From Pseudoduganella albidiflava (GTDB taxonomy: Bacteria; Pseudomonadota; Gammaproteobacteria; Burkholderiales; Burkholderiaceae_D), in NCBI RefSeq assembly GCF_004322755.1, contig NZ_CP036401.1:6758001-6822000 (forward strand): a stretch of DNA of 64,000 bases, given 5' to 3'. Both the position numbers and the translations under genes were made by a program. Position 1 is the stretch's first letter, and each line of letters opens with the position of its first letter. Shown here one piece after another: positions 51,306 through 59,561 of this stretch. Below the pieces are notes generated by a model, which made no database searches, had not been told where the DNA came from, and saw nothing but the letters and a program-made list of their open reading frames with translations.

Positions 51306-52207
51306 CGCAGGCAGCGCACAAGGAGGACAGCTACCGCGGCGTGCTGAACGCCACCACCGCATTCCTGCTGTGGGGGCTGTTCCCGCTGTATTTCCATGCG
51401 ATCGGCGAAGTGCCACCGCTGGAAATCCTGGCGCACCGCATGGTCTGGTCGCTGCTGTTCCTGTGCATCGTGCTGAGCGTGCGCCGCCAGTGGAAATGGC
51501 TGCCGGCGGTGCTGAAACAGCCGAGGACCGTGGCCACCTTCGCCGCCAGCGCGCTGCTGCTGTCGGCCAACTGGTTCATCTACATCTGGGCCGTCAACAA
51601 CGGCCATGTGATCGACGCCAGCCTGGGCTACTTCATCACGCCGCTGTTCAATGTGCTGCTTGGCCTGTTCGTGCTGAAGGAGCGGCTGCGCGGCGGCCAG
51701 TGGCTGGCGATCGGCGTGGCCGCCACCGGCGTGGCCTGGCTCACCTGGCAGGCCGGCGCCCTGCCATGGATCGCGCTGGCGCTGGCCGCCACGTTCGGCA
51801 CCTATGGCCTGCTGCGCAAGACGGCCGCGCTGGCGGCGCTGGAAGGCCTGTCGTTCGAAACACTGCTGCTGTTCCCGCTGGCCGGCGGCTATGTCGTCTG
51901 GCTGACGGTCCATGGCGCCAACACCTTCGTCAACACGCCCAGCGACTGGACGCGCGCGCTGCTGGTGGCCGCCGGCCCGATCACCGCGATCCCGCTGCTG
52001 CTGTTCGCCGCCGGCGCGCGCAAGATCCCGCTGTCGGTGCTCGGCATGCTGCAATACATCGGGCCGACGATCCAGATGATCCTCGGGCTGCTGGTCTTCC
52101 ACGAAAGGTTCTCGACAGCGCGGCTGGCCGGCTTCATCGTGATCTGGAGCGCGCTGGCGCTGTATATCGCGGAAGGGTTCTGGACCAGCCGGCGGACAGC
52201 GGCCTGA
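51302..52207 (+). CDS. rarD: EamA family transporter RarD
   Basis: 301 residues with about ten membrane helices. RGVLNATTAFLLWGLFPLYF at the N-terminus, EILAHRMVWSLL, NWFIYIWAVNNGHVIDASLGYFI and LLFAAGARKIPLSVLGMLQY are RarD features. A permease of the drug/metabolite superfamily; the substrate is not established. Coupled to the preceding acetyltransferase. Confidence 0.94.
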   Translation: MTQAAHKEDSYRGVLNATTAFLLWGLFPLYFHAIGEVPPLEILAHRMVWSLLFLCIVLSVRRQWKWLPAVLKQPRTVATFAASALLLSANWFIYIWAVNNGHVIDASLGYFITPLFNVLLGLFVLKERLRGGQWLAIGVAATGVAWLTWQAGALPWIALALAATFGTYGLLRKTAALAALEGLSFETLLLFPLAGGYVVWLTVHGANTFVNTPSDWTRALLVAAGPITAIPLLLFAAGARKIPLSVLGMLQYIGPTIQMILGLLVFHERFSTARLAGFIVIWSALALYIAEGFWTSRRTAA

Positions 52208-52294
52208 CTGGCGGCTCACTGGCCCTCCGGCACCGTTTGGCGTATCCTTGTTGACCTTCTTTAAAGTTACATCACTCAATTCGAGAATTTCTCA

Positions 52295-53962
52295 ATGGCA
52301 AATTACGTCTATACCATGAACCGCGTGGGCAAAATCGTCCCGCCCAAGCGCCAGATCCTGAAAGACATTTCGCTCTCGTTCTTCCCGGGTGCGAAGATCG
52401 GCGTGCTGGGCCTGAACGGCTCCGGTAAGTCGACCTTGCTGAAAATCATGGCCGGCATCGATACCGACATCCAGGGCGAAGCGCGCCCGATGCCGGGCCT
52501 GTCGATCGGCTACCTGCCGCAGGAACCGCAGCTCGATCCTGAAAAGACCGTGCGCCAGGAAGTGGAATCGGGCCTGGGCGAAGCGTTCGAGGCGCAAGCG
52601 AAGCTGGACGCCGTGTACGCCGCGTATGCCGAGGAAGATGCCGACTTCGACGCGCTGGCCGCCGAGCAGCAGCGCCTGGAATCGATCCTGGCCGCCGCCG
52701 ATGGCGGCAACCTGAACCTGCAGCTGGAAATGGCCGCCGACGCGCTGCGCCTGCCGCCATGGGATGCGAAAATCGGCGTGCTGTCCGGCGGTGAAAAACG
52801 CCGCGTGGCGCTGTGCAAGCTGCTGCTGTCCAAGCCGGACATGCTGCTGCTCGACGAACCGACCAACCACCTGGATGCCGAATCCGTCGAATGGCTCGAG
52901 CAATTCCTGCTGCGCTTCCCGGGCACCGTGGTCGGCATCACCCACGATCGCTACTTCCTCGACAACGCCGCCGAATGGATCCTTGAACTGGACCGCGGCC
53001 ACGGCATCCCGTGGAAAGGCAACTACAGCTCGTGGCTGGACCAGAAACAGGCCCGCCTGCAGCAGGAAGAATCCACCGAATCGGCACGCCAGAAGGCGCT
53101 GAAGACGGAACTGGAATGGTCGCGCCAGAACCCGAAGGCGCGCCAGGCCAAGTCGAAGGCCCGCCTGGCCCGCTTCAACGAGCTGTCCGAATACGAATAC
53201 CAGAAGCGCAACGAGACGCAGGAGATCTTCATTCCCGTGGCCGAGCGCCTCGGGAACGATGTCATCGAATTCAAGAACGTGTCCAAGGCGTTCGGCGACC
53301 GCCTGCTGATCGACAACCTGTCGTTCATCGTGCCGCCGGGCGCGATCGTCGGCATCATCGGCCCGAACGGTGCCGGTAAATCGACGCTGTTCAAGATGAT
53401 CGCCGGCATTGACACGCCGGACAGCGGCGAAGTCGTCATCGGCAAGACCGCGAAAGTCTCGCTGGTCGACCAGAACCGCGACGAACTGGCCAACAACAAG
53501 ACCGTGTTCGAAGACGTGTCCGGCGGTGCCGACATGCTGAGCGTGGGCCGTTTCGAGATGCCGTCGCGCGCCTACCTGGGCCGCTTCAACTTCAAGGGTG
53601 GCGACCAGCAGAAGATCGTCGGCAACCTGTCCGGTGGCGAACGCGGCCGCCTGCACCTGGCCAAGACGCTGCTCAAGGGCGGCAACGTGCTGCTGCTGGA
53701 TGAACCGTCGAACGACCTGGACGTGGAAACCCTGCGCGCGCTGGAAGATGCGCTGCTGGAATTCGCCGGCTCCGTGATGGTGATTTCCCACGATCGCTGG
53801 TTCCTGGACCGCATCGCCACGCACATCCTGGCATTCGAAGGCAATTCGCAGGTCACGTTCTTCGACGGCAACTACCAGGAATACGAAGCGGACAAGAAGA
53901 AGCGCCTCGGCGAAGAAGGCGCCAAGCCGAAGCGTATCCGCTACAAGCCACTCACGAACTGA
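52295..53962 (+). CDS. ettA: Energy-dependent translational throttle protein EttA
   Basis: 555 residues, ABC-F family with no membrane helices. First cassette: GLNGSGKSTLL, LSGGEKRRVALCKLL, LLLDEPTNHLDAESVEWLE. Linker (P-site tRNA interaction motif) rich in Lys/Gln/Glu. Second cassette: GPNGAGKSTLFKM, LSGGERGRLHLAKTLL, LLLDEPSNDLD. It binds the ribosomal E site and gates entry into elongation according to ATP/ADP. Single gene, followed by 15-bp repeats and a terminator. Confidence 0.97.
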   Translation: MANYVYTMNRVGKIVPPKRQILKDISLSFFPGAKIGVLGLNGSGKSTLLKIMAGIDTDIQGEARPMPGLSIGYLPQEPQLDPEKTVRQEVESGLGEAFEAQAKLDAVYAAYAEEDADFDALAAEQQRLESILAAADGGNLNLQLEMAADALRLPPWDAKIGVLSGGEKRRVALCKLLLSKPDMLLLDEPTNHLDAESVEWLEQFLLRFPGTVVGITHDRYFLDNAAEWILELDRGHGIPWKGNYSSWLDQKQARLQQEESTESARQKALKTELEWSRQNPKARQAKSKARLARFNELSEYEYQKRNETQEIFIPVAERLGNDVIEFKNVSKAFGDRLLIDNLSFIVPPGAIVGIIGPNGAGKSTLFKMIAGIDTPDSGEVVIGKTAKVSLVDQNRDELANNKTVFEDVSGGADMLSVGRFEMPSRAYLGRFNFKGGDQQKIVGNLSGGERGRLHLAKTLLKGGNVLLLDEPSNDLDVETLRALEDALLEFAGSVMVISHDRWFLDRIATHILAFEGNSQVTFFDGNYQEYEADKKKRLGEEGAKPKRIRYKPLTN

Positions 53963-53966
53963 ACGA

Positions 53967-54026
53967 TGGCCGCTTGAACTCTGGCCGCTTGAATCCTGGC
54001 CGCCGGAATTCGGGCCGCCTGGATCT
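53967..54026 (+). repeat. Four 15-bp units just after the ettA stop codon
   Basis: Units of pattern TGGCCGCTTGAAYTC at 53967, 53982, 53997 and 54012, beginning four bases after the ettA TGA. Later units are increasingly diverged. Confidence 0.8.
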
Positions 54027-54055
54027 TGCAGCCTGAATCCGGCCCCATGAACGAG

Positions 54056-54083
54056 AACGGACTCCCGAGGGAGTCCGTTTTTT
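54056..54083 (+). terminator. Rho-independent terminator after ettA
   Basis: 10-bp stem (54056-54065 with 54070-54079), CGAG loop and six T residues. Confidence 0.9.
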
Positions 54084-54195
54084 CTTCCGTCACGAAGAAA
54101 GGTGTTGCGGGGAGGCGGGCACAGGGACATTGGGCCGCATCGAACACGCGGCCCGGCTGTCGCGCCCGGCCTCGACCGGTGCAACGCGCCGCAGC

Positions 54196-54783
54196 TTAGA
54201 AGCTGTAGCGCGCGTTCAGCGACACGGCACCCTTGCTGCGGCCGATGTCCACTTCGTTCTTGCCGTAGTGCTCGTATTCCAGCGACAGACCGACCTTTTC
54301 CGTCACCGCGTATTCCGCGCCCAGCGCGGCGTACGCCGCATTGCGGCTCGACTCGCCACGGTAGTTGCCGGCCAGGCCGGAAACGGTCACGTCATTCTTG
54401 TTGTGCGCGACGCCGAGCTTGCCGAACACGTTGACCTTTTCAGCCACCGGGTAGCTGGCCTTGCCCGCCAGGTAATACGATTTCGAATCCGCTTCGCCAC
54501 GGCCGCGGGCACCGTTGACCGCATAGCTGTAATCGGACTTGCCGAAGTCGGTATAGCCGGCTTCCACGGCGAACATCGGATTGATCTGGTAGCCGGCAAA
54601 GAACTTGCCGCCGTACTCGTGCTTGGCGTTGTCGGCGCCGGTGGTATCGCCGGCCATGTTGTTATACCGGTGTTCGGACACGACGCCACCGATACCCACG
54701 TAGGGCGAACCATCGGCGGCATGGGCGGACACGGCGCCGAAGGCGGCAGCGGAAGCGACAAGGGCAAGAAGGGTGTTTTTCAT
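54196..54783 (-). CDS. Small OmpA/OmpW-like outer-membrane beta-barrel
   Basis: 195 residues. Signal peptide 1-22 (KNTLLALVASAAAFGAVSAHA). The mature part is alternating beta strands (FFAGYQINPMFAVEAGYTDF; AKHEYGG; KVGLSLEYEHYGK) ending in Phe (ARYSF), the usual C-terminal signal for the BAM machinery. Eight strands are plausible, the size of the OmpA membrane domain without a peptidoglycan-binding part. Function not assigned. GAGAG precedes the ATG. Confidence 0.85.
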   Translation of the reverse strand: MKNTLLALVASAAAFGAVSAHAADGSPYVGIGGVVSEHRYNNMAGDTTGADNAKHEYGGKFFAGYQINPMFAVEAGYTDFGKSDYSYAVNGARGRGEADSKSYYLAGKASYPVAEKVNVFGKLGVAHNKNDVTVSGLAGNYRGESSRNAAYAALGAEYAVTEKVGLSLEYEHYGKNEVDIGRSKGAVSLNARYSF

Positions 54784-55006
54784 GGTTGATCTCTCAGCAA
54801 AATGGTTGGTTTTACAGTGCTGCGGGATCGCTGTTCAGTGTGTTTGGAACCGCGACGAGACCAAGATAACACCGGACTATATTTATAAAAGGTCCATTTC
54901 CGTAATAATTGTTAGAAGATGTAATGGCTATTGAAAGGAAGAGAACGCGCCCAAACTGACGGCGTTTCCTTAAGAAACCCTAATAAAGTGTAGTCCTGGA
55001 CAGGTT
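54784..55006. other. Intergenic region with probable promoter for the beta-barrel gene
   Basis: AT-rich around 54880-54925. On the minus strand TATAAA (within 54888-54894) could be the -10 with TTACGG about 17 bp upstream as -35, leaving a leader of about 100 nt. Nothing else was recognised up to the alkB stop. Confidence 0.4.
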
Positions 55007-55603
55007 CTACCGAATCAGGCGGAACGTCAGGTTGATGCGCAAGCCGCGCGGCTTGCTTTCCTTGTTGATTCCGTGGCGCCAGTGCTGTTGCAGCGTGCCC
55101 GCCATCAGCAACAGGCTGCCGTCGGTCAGGTCCAGTTTCACCGTGGCCGGCTGCTTCTTGTGCTTCAGGATGAAGGTGCGCGTGGCGCCGAACGTGATGG
55201 AGGCGATCGCCGGTTCGGGGCCGAGTTCCGGTTCGTCATCGCTATGGAAGCCCATGCTGTCGCGTTCGTTGCGGTAGCAGTTCAGCAGCACGCTGTTGAA
55301 CCGTTTTCCGGTGGCCGCTTCGGCGGCGCGCCGGATGTCCTGCAGCAGCGGCGTGAATGGCAGCGGGTGGAAGGTGCGGCCGGAGTAGGTGTAACTGGCC
55401 TCGCCATACCAAGCCGACAGGCGCGGCTGTTTACGGGGCTTGCCGAACAGGTAGATGGTTTCTTCGCGCCAGGCGATGTCATCGAGCAGGCGGCGCAATA
55501 CCTCGGCGTTCGGCAAGGTCAGGGGAAGCTGTGGCAGGAACGCCAGTTCGCCATCCTCGATCGGGATCGGCTGCAGGGTGGCATCGGCGGGGAACAGGTC
55601 CAT
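55007..55603 (-). CDS. alkB: AlkB-type 2-oxoglutarate/Fe(II) dioxygenase
   Basis: 198 residues. Iron ligands His120 and Asp122 (GFHSDDEPELG) and His176 (WRHGINK); 2-oxoglutarate binding RINLTFR at 188-194. It removes alkyl lesions from DNA or RNA bases. It matches the short AlkB group (ALKBH2/3-like), with LPLTLPNAEVLRRL at the N-terminus. Start: ATG giving MDLFPADATL; a longer in-frame upstream stretch is low-complexity and overlaps the next gene. Confidence 0.93.
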   Translation of the reverse strand: MDLFPADATLQPIPIEDGELAFLPQLPLTLPNAEVLRRLLDDIAWREETIYLFGKPRKQPRLSAWYGEASYTYSGRTFHPLPFTPLLQDIRRAAEAATGKRFNSVLLNCYRNERDSMGFHSDDEPELGPEPAIASITFGATRTFILKHKKQPATVKLDLTDGSLLLMAGTLQQHWRHGINKESKPRGLRINLTFRLIR

Positions 55604-55733
55604 CACGCTATGATAATGGACACAAGTGACGGGACATATGTGAATGGACCTCGCTGAGCGGACACCATTGAGTGGCCATCGCTGAGCGGCCGCGGGTGGG
55701 CCACTCCCGCAACGAGAACAACAAGGAAACCTG

Positions 55734-56306
55734 ATGGAGAAACGTAGCTTCCTGGCCGCGCTGGCGGCCACCGGCGCGGCGCCGGCGCTGGCTGCACCGA
55801 AGACCGCGCAGCGCGGCCCGGCACTATTGACGGTCACGGGCGCGATCCCGAAAGCCAATCGCGGCAAGTTCGATCCGGTGGCGGACCAGATGATGTTCAA
55901 GCAGAAGCTGTCGTTCGAGAAGGCGTGGGCCTTCGACTACGGGGCGCTGGCCGCGCTGCCGTCGCTGACGATCCGGCCCACGCTGGAATACGATGGCAAG
56001 GTGCACACGCTGTCCGGCCCGCTGCTGGCCGACGTGCTGAAGGCCGCAGGCGTCGCCGTGACCGACGGCACCCGCATTACGCTGCGGGCCGTCGACGGCT
56101 ACGCGGCATCCGTGACCGGCGCCCAGGCGCGCAAGCAGCGCTTCATCGTGGCGACGCACCTGGATGGCGCACCGATGGCGCTCGGCGGACTGGGCCCCCT
56201 GTGGGCGGTCTACGATGCGGACCGCGTGCCCGAGATGGCGGCGCGCCCCTTGGCCGAGCGCTTCGGCGCCTGCCCCTGGGCCCTGTACCACATCGATGTG
56301 GCTTGA
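55734..56306 (+). CDS. Exported oxidoreductase molybdopterin-binding-fold protein lacking the usual Mo ligand
   Basis: 190 residues. A Sec-type signal (KRSFLAALAATGAAPALA). The body resembles the sulfite-oxidase-type molybdopterin domain (FDYGALAALPSLTI, then LLADVLKAAGVAVTDGTRI, LRAVDGYAASV). At the position where these enzymes have the Mo-binding Cys after the LPS segment, this protein reads LEYDGKVH. The only Cys is near the C-terminus (GACPWALYH). It may bind no molybdenum. Divergent from alkB. Confidence 0.7.
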   Translation: MEKRSFLAALAATGAAPALAAPKTAQRGPALLTVTGAIPKANRGKFDPVADQMMFKQKLSFEKAWAFDYGALAALPSLTIRPTLEYDGKVHTLSGPLLADVLKAAGVAVTDGTRITLRAVDGYAASVTGAQARKQRFIVATHLDGAPMALGGLGPLWAVYDADRVPEMAARPLAERFGACPWALYHIDVA

Positions 56307-56330
56307 GCTATCGGCGGGGGGAATGGAAAA

Positions 56331-56427
56331 CAGGGGCGGACCGGATGACCGGACCGCCCCTGATTCTTGTCCCCGCCGTTACGCTCAGGCTTCCTGGAAA
56401 ATGGGGACGTACCCCATTTTCCAGGAA
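56331..56427. repeat. Two large palindromes in a convergent intergenic gap
   Basis: First: 56331-56344 against 56349-56362, 14 bp with one mismatch and a 4-nt loop. Second: 56391-56406 against 56412-56427, 16 bp perfect, loop ACGTA, core ATGGGGACGTACCCCAT. They may end transcription from both sides; the second resembles dispersed elements common in Oxalobacteraceae. Confidence 0.85.
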
Positions 56428-56437
56428 ACTTTTTCGC

Positions 56438-56800
56438 TTAGGCGTAGGCTTCGGCCAGGCTCATGACGCGCGGCGTGAAGGTGACGCCCACGTCGCCGAA
56501 GATCTTGTTGATCTGCGCCATGTTGGCTTCGCATTCTTCCAGCTTCCAGCCCTTGAACAGGTCCGTGCCATCCTTCTGGAAATGCAGGTCGAGCACCTTG
56601 CCGCGATCCTTGTGGGTGTAGGCGGAGCTGTGAGTCTGCAGGAAGCCGGCGGCGGCCAGCGCCTCCAGCACGGCGGTCGGCGGATTGTCCGGATCGGTCG
56701 CCAGGTAGACGCCATAGGTCTTGCCGGGCGGTTTCGCGGCAATGTCGACCTCGTAGATACCGGGCGCCTTGGTAACGGTCGTGGACTTCAGAAATAACAT
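56438..56800 (-). CDS. Hypothetical protein, 120 aa
   Basis: Not recognised. Soluble, no signal peptide, balanced composition with regular alpha/beta alternation (STTVTKAPGIYEVDIA; LEALAAAGFLQTHSS; EANMAQINKIFGDVGVTF). Codon usage fits a real gene. No neighbours on the same strand suggest a role. Confidence 0.62.
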   Translation of the reverse strand: MLFLKSTTVTKAPGIYEVDIAAKPPGKTYGVYLATDPDNPPTAVLEALAAAGFLQTHSSAYTHKDRGKVLDLHFQKDGTDLFKGWKLEECEANMAQINKIFGDVGVTFTPRVMSLAEAYA

Positions 56801-56948
56801 AACGGTCCCCTGTCCGGCGCGGCGCCGGTCGGTGATAAGTGATAAGAGGACCTAGCTTATTGCCTCGCGCCAATTTTGTCGATGATCGTGACAGTTTTTT
56901 TGCTCGGGCGCAACGCTTTGACGTCAAGCGGACAAGATTAACTGGCGG

Positions 56949-57770
56949 TTATCGATGCTTGCGAGCAGCCAACGCGGCAGTCGGCGGCACCAGTGCGCCA
57001 TACAGGGTGCCGGTATCGGCGTCCCACGCCGACACGGCGGCCTGCTGCCGCTGCACGGTCGCGTAATCGCCCCGCGCGATGGGGCCGGACAGTGCCTCGG
57101 CCGCGCCCATCCGGAAGACATTCGACAGCGATTCCTGCGCCAGCGGCTGCGCCAGCTCGCGCGCCACGTCCGCGGGGATGCCAGCCGCCTGGTAGGCACG
57201 CAGCGCGGCATCGAGCACGGTGACCAGGTAATTGCTCGCGAAGACCGCCGCGGCATGGTAGACGGTCTTGGCCGCCGGATCGATCGCCACGGGCCGCGCG
57301 CCGATCGCTTCCAGCGCCGGCACCAGCACGGCCAGTGCCGCGGCATCGCCCTCCGTGCCGCAGAACGTGCCGGCAAACGCGGCCACCACGGCAGCCGGGT
57401 CGGCGAAACTGCGCACCGGGTGCACGCTGGCGAGCAGCGCGCCGCCCTGCCGCGCCGCCTCGAGCGTGCCGGAAGCCAGCGCGCCACTGCAGTGGAACAC
57501 GATGGCGCCCTGCAGCGGCCGCGTGGCCGCAAGTGCCGCACAGGCGGGCACGATCTGGTCATCCGTCACGGCCAGCAGGTAGATGTCGGCCGCAGGCAGG
57601 TCGGCAGGCTGCGCGACGGGAACACCGGCACCGATGAAGTCCACGCCGCGCTGCGCGGAGGCGGGCGAACGGGCCAGCACGCCGGCGATGTCGAACACGC
57701 CGGCCGCCTGCCACAGGCGCCCCAGCGTGCGGCCAACGTGCCCGGCGCCGACGATGGCCAGCGTGCGCAT
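56949..57770 (-). CDS. Rossmann-fold and DUF2520 domain protein
   Basis: 273 residues. The N-terminal nucleotide-binding motif is AIVGAGHVGRTLGRLWQAAG (residues 5-24), followed by IYLLAVTDDQIVPA. A helical DUF2520 domain (YHAAAVFASNYLVTVLDAAL) makes up the C-terminal half. The architecture resembles ketopantoate or pyrroline-5-carboxylate reductases; the substrate is unknown. The ATG overlaps the DUF924 stop (TGATG), so the two are translated together. Confidence 0.9.
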   Translation of the reverse strand: MRTLAIVGAGHVGRTLGRLWQAAGVFDIAGVLARSPASAQRGVDFIGAGVPVAQPADLPAADIYLLAVTDDQIVPACAALAATRPLQGAIVFHCSGALASGTLEAARQGGALLASVHPVRSFADPAAVVAAFAGTFCGTEGDAAALAVLVPALEAIGARPVAIDPAAKTVYHAAAVFASNYLVTVLDAALRAYQAAGIPADVARELAQPLAQESLSNVFRMGAAEALSGPIARGDYATVQRQQAAVSAWDADTGTLYGALVPPTAALAARKHR

Positions 57771-58354
57771 CAGAATCCCGATCCCGGCGTTTGCAGGAAT
57801 TCCACTTCTTCCGGCGTCGACGTGCGGCCCAGGATCGCGTTGCGGTGCGGGAAGCGGCCGAACTTGCGGATCACGTCGCGATGGCGTTTCGCGAAATCGA
57901 GCATGCTTTCGAAGCCCGTGGCCGATGCCGCGAGCTTGTCGAACAGGATCACCGAGCGGTCCTGCATCGACAGGTTCTCGGCATGTTCGAACGGCATGTA
58001 CGAAAACGCGCGCTGCACTGGGGGCAACGTCTGGTTGGCGCCCGAGTTGTCGATCGCCAGCGCCGCTTCCAGCGCCAGCGTATCGCCGGCGAACGCCTTC
58101 GGCGTGCCGCGGTAGATATTGCGCGTGAACTGGTCCAGCACGAGGATGCGCGCCAGCGCACCCTGGGTGCCTTCGTCGTCCCACTGCCGCAGGCCGCCCG
58201 CCAGCGCATCTTCCACGGCATCGCCAAACTCGGCGAACACCTGGCGATCGAACGCATCATCCTTGCGGAACCATTCCGGCCGCTGCGTGTTATGGCCCTT
58301 CACGCCGATCGGCAGGAACCAGAAATCCAGTACGTCTTGCGATGTGACGAGCAT
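57770..58354 (-). CDS. DUF924 family protein
   Basis: 194 residues, all-helical. Family signatures are VLDFWFLPIG near the start, LARILVLDQFTRNIYRGTP, SYMPFEHAENLSMQDRSV and KFGRFPHRNAILGR near the end. Function unknown. GAGGA five bases before ATG at 58354 fixes the start; upstream open sequence belongs to the repeat region. Coupled to the DUF2520 gene. Confidence 0.93.
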   Translation of the reverse strand: MLVTSQDVLDFWFLPIGVKGHNTQRPEWFRKDDAFDRQVFAEFGDAVEDALAGGLRQWDDEGTQGALARILVLDQFTRNIYRGTPKAFAGDTLALEAALAIDNSGANQTLPPVQRAFSYMPFEHAENLSMQDRSVILFDKLAASATGFESMLDFAKRHRDVIRKFGRFPHRNAILGRTSTPEEVEFLQTPGSGF

Positions 58355-58459
58355 TGTTGTCCTCGATGTGAAGCGCCAGGCTGTTTCAGAAAAATCGGAG
58401 CCTGTGACCGTTTTTGAATGCATTGGACGTGCATGCATGCACCCCAACAGCGAAGGGCT

Positions 58460-58517
58460 GGGGTCAGACCCGTCGGGTCTGACCCCGGAATTTGCACTTG
58501 GGGTGAGCTTACCCAAG
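58460..58517. repeat. GGGGTCAGACCC palindrome and adjacent hairpin
   Basis: 58460-58471 and 58475-58486 form a 12-bp perfect inverted repeat with a 3-nt loop, using the same core as the element at 38548-38603. A second small hairpin CTTGGG/CCCAAG lies at 58497-58517. Sits between the DUF924 start and the MgtC-like stop. Confidence 0.85.
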
Positions 58518-58555
58518 CAGCATCTGGGTCTGCCCCCGGTCTCACGAAATTTTTT

Positions 58556-59296
58556 TCAGTTGCGGGCATGCGTGATCTGGAACCCTTCCACGCCTTCGTA
58601 GTGCGCCATCTCCTCCGCCAGCTTGCCAAGCGGGGCGCCGCTGCGCTTGCTGTGGGCCAGCGCAACGAAGCGCCACTCCATCCGCCCCCCTTGCAGCGCG
58701 ATCATCAGCGAACCGCCGGCGATCTCGTAGCCGCGCTCGTTCGCCATCGCGCGCAGCCGTTCTTCCTGCGGTTCGTAGCCCGGCTTGAAGCGCAGCGTGA
58801 TCGCGATCGCGTGCCGCGACGGCAACCACGCTTCGATCTTCGACAGGTAGATCATCACCACGGCCGACAGCAGCGACAGCCCCATCGCCGCCGCATAGAA
58901 GCCCACGCCGACCAGGATGCCGATCACCGACGATGCCCAGATCGATGCCGCCGTGGTCAGCCCGCTGATGTTGAATCCCTCGCGCATGATGACGCCGGCG
59001 CCCAGGAAGCCGATGCCGGTGACGATGCCCTGGATCACGCGGGTGGGATCGGTGCCCACCAGCGCGGTCATCTGGCCGCCGAACCAGTGCTCGGGATAGC
59101 CGCCGATCACCGTCAGCGCGGCCGATGCCATGCACACCAGTCCATAGGTGCGCATGCCGGCGGCGCGGCCATGGTACGAGCGCTCGTAGCCGACCAGCAT
59201 GCCGAGCAGCAGCGCGCCCAGCAGGTTGAGGAAGATGACGCCGTTCGTCACCAGTTCGGCGGACGTCCAGTAGGCCCCCAGCAGGTCGCGCGTCAT
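58556..59296 (-). CDS. MgtC/SapB family membrane protein
   Basis: 246 residues. About four to five membrane helices in residues 17-145 with the MgtC signature LVGYERSYHGRAAGMRTYGLV and GIGFLGAGVIMREGFNISGLTTAA (in parts). An ACT-like cytoplasmic domain follows. In pathogens MgtC supports growth in low Mg2+ and macrophages; in environmental bacteria the role is uncertain. Starts one base after the stop of the small upstream gene. Confidence 0.92.
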   Translation of the reverse strand: MTRDLLGAYWTSAELVTNGVIFLNLLGALLLGMLVGYERSYHGRAAGMRTYGLVCMASAALTVIGGYPEHWFGGQMTALVGTDPTRVIQGIVTGIGFLGAGVIMREGFNISGLTTAASIWASSVIGILVGVGFYAAAMGLSLLSAVVMIYLSKIEAWLPSRHAIAITLRFKPGYEPQEERLRAMANERGYEIAGGSLMIALQGGRMEWRFVALAHSKRSGAPLGKLAEEMAHYEGVEGFQITHARN

Positions 59297-59297
59297 G

Positions 59298-59561
59298 TCA
59301 GGCCTTGGGCGGCTTCTTCACCAGCTGTTTTTCGAATTCGACATCGTTCTTGCTGATGCGCTTCGGCGTCTGCGGCCCCTGCGCATTGACGAAGGCGACG
59401 AATTCGTCGAGCTCCATCGGCGGGCACAGCGGCGGCTTGCCCGGCCCCTCGGTCAGGAAGAAGTGGCCGCTGCCGGTGATCGACATCGACCAGCCCGGAT
59501 TGCCGCTGCGCTGCTTGAGCCGGTCGATCGCGTTGGATGCCCTGGTGGAACGGGAACTCAT
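59298..59561 (-). CDS. Small hypothetical protein, 87 aa
   Basis: Not recognised. Basic, soluble. Contains WSMSITGSGHFFLTEGPG and CPPMELDEFVAFVNAQGP, ending KKPPKA. It is wedged between the M24 peptidase (ATGA overlap) and the MgtC-like gene, strong evidence that it is real and translationally coupled to both. Confidence 0.75.
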   Translation of the reverse strand: MSSRSTRASNAIDRLKQRSGNPGWSMSITGSGHFFLTEGPGKPPLCPPMELDEFVAFVNAQGPQTPKRISKNDVEFEKQLVKKPPKA

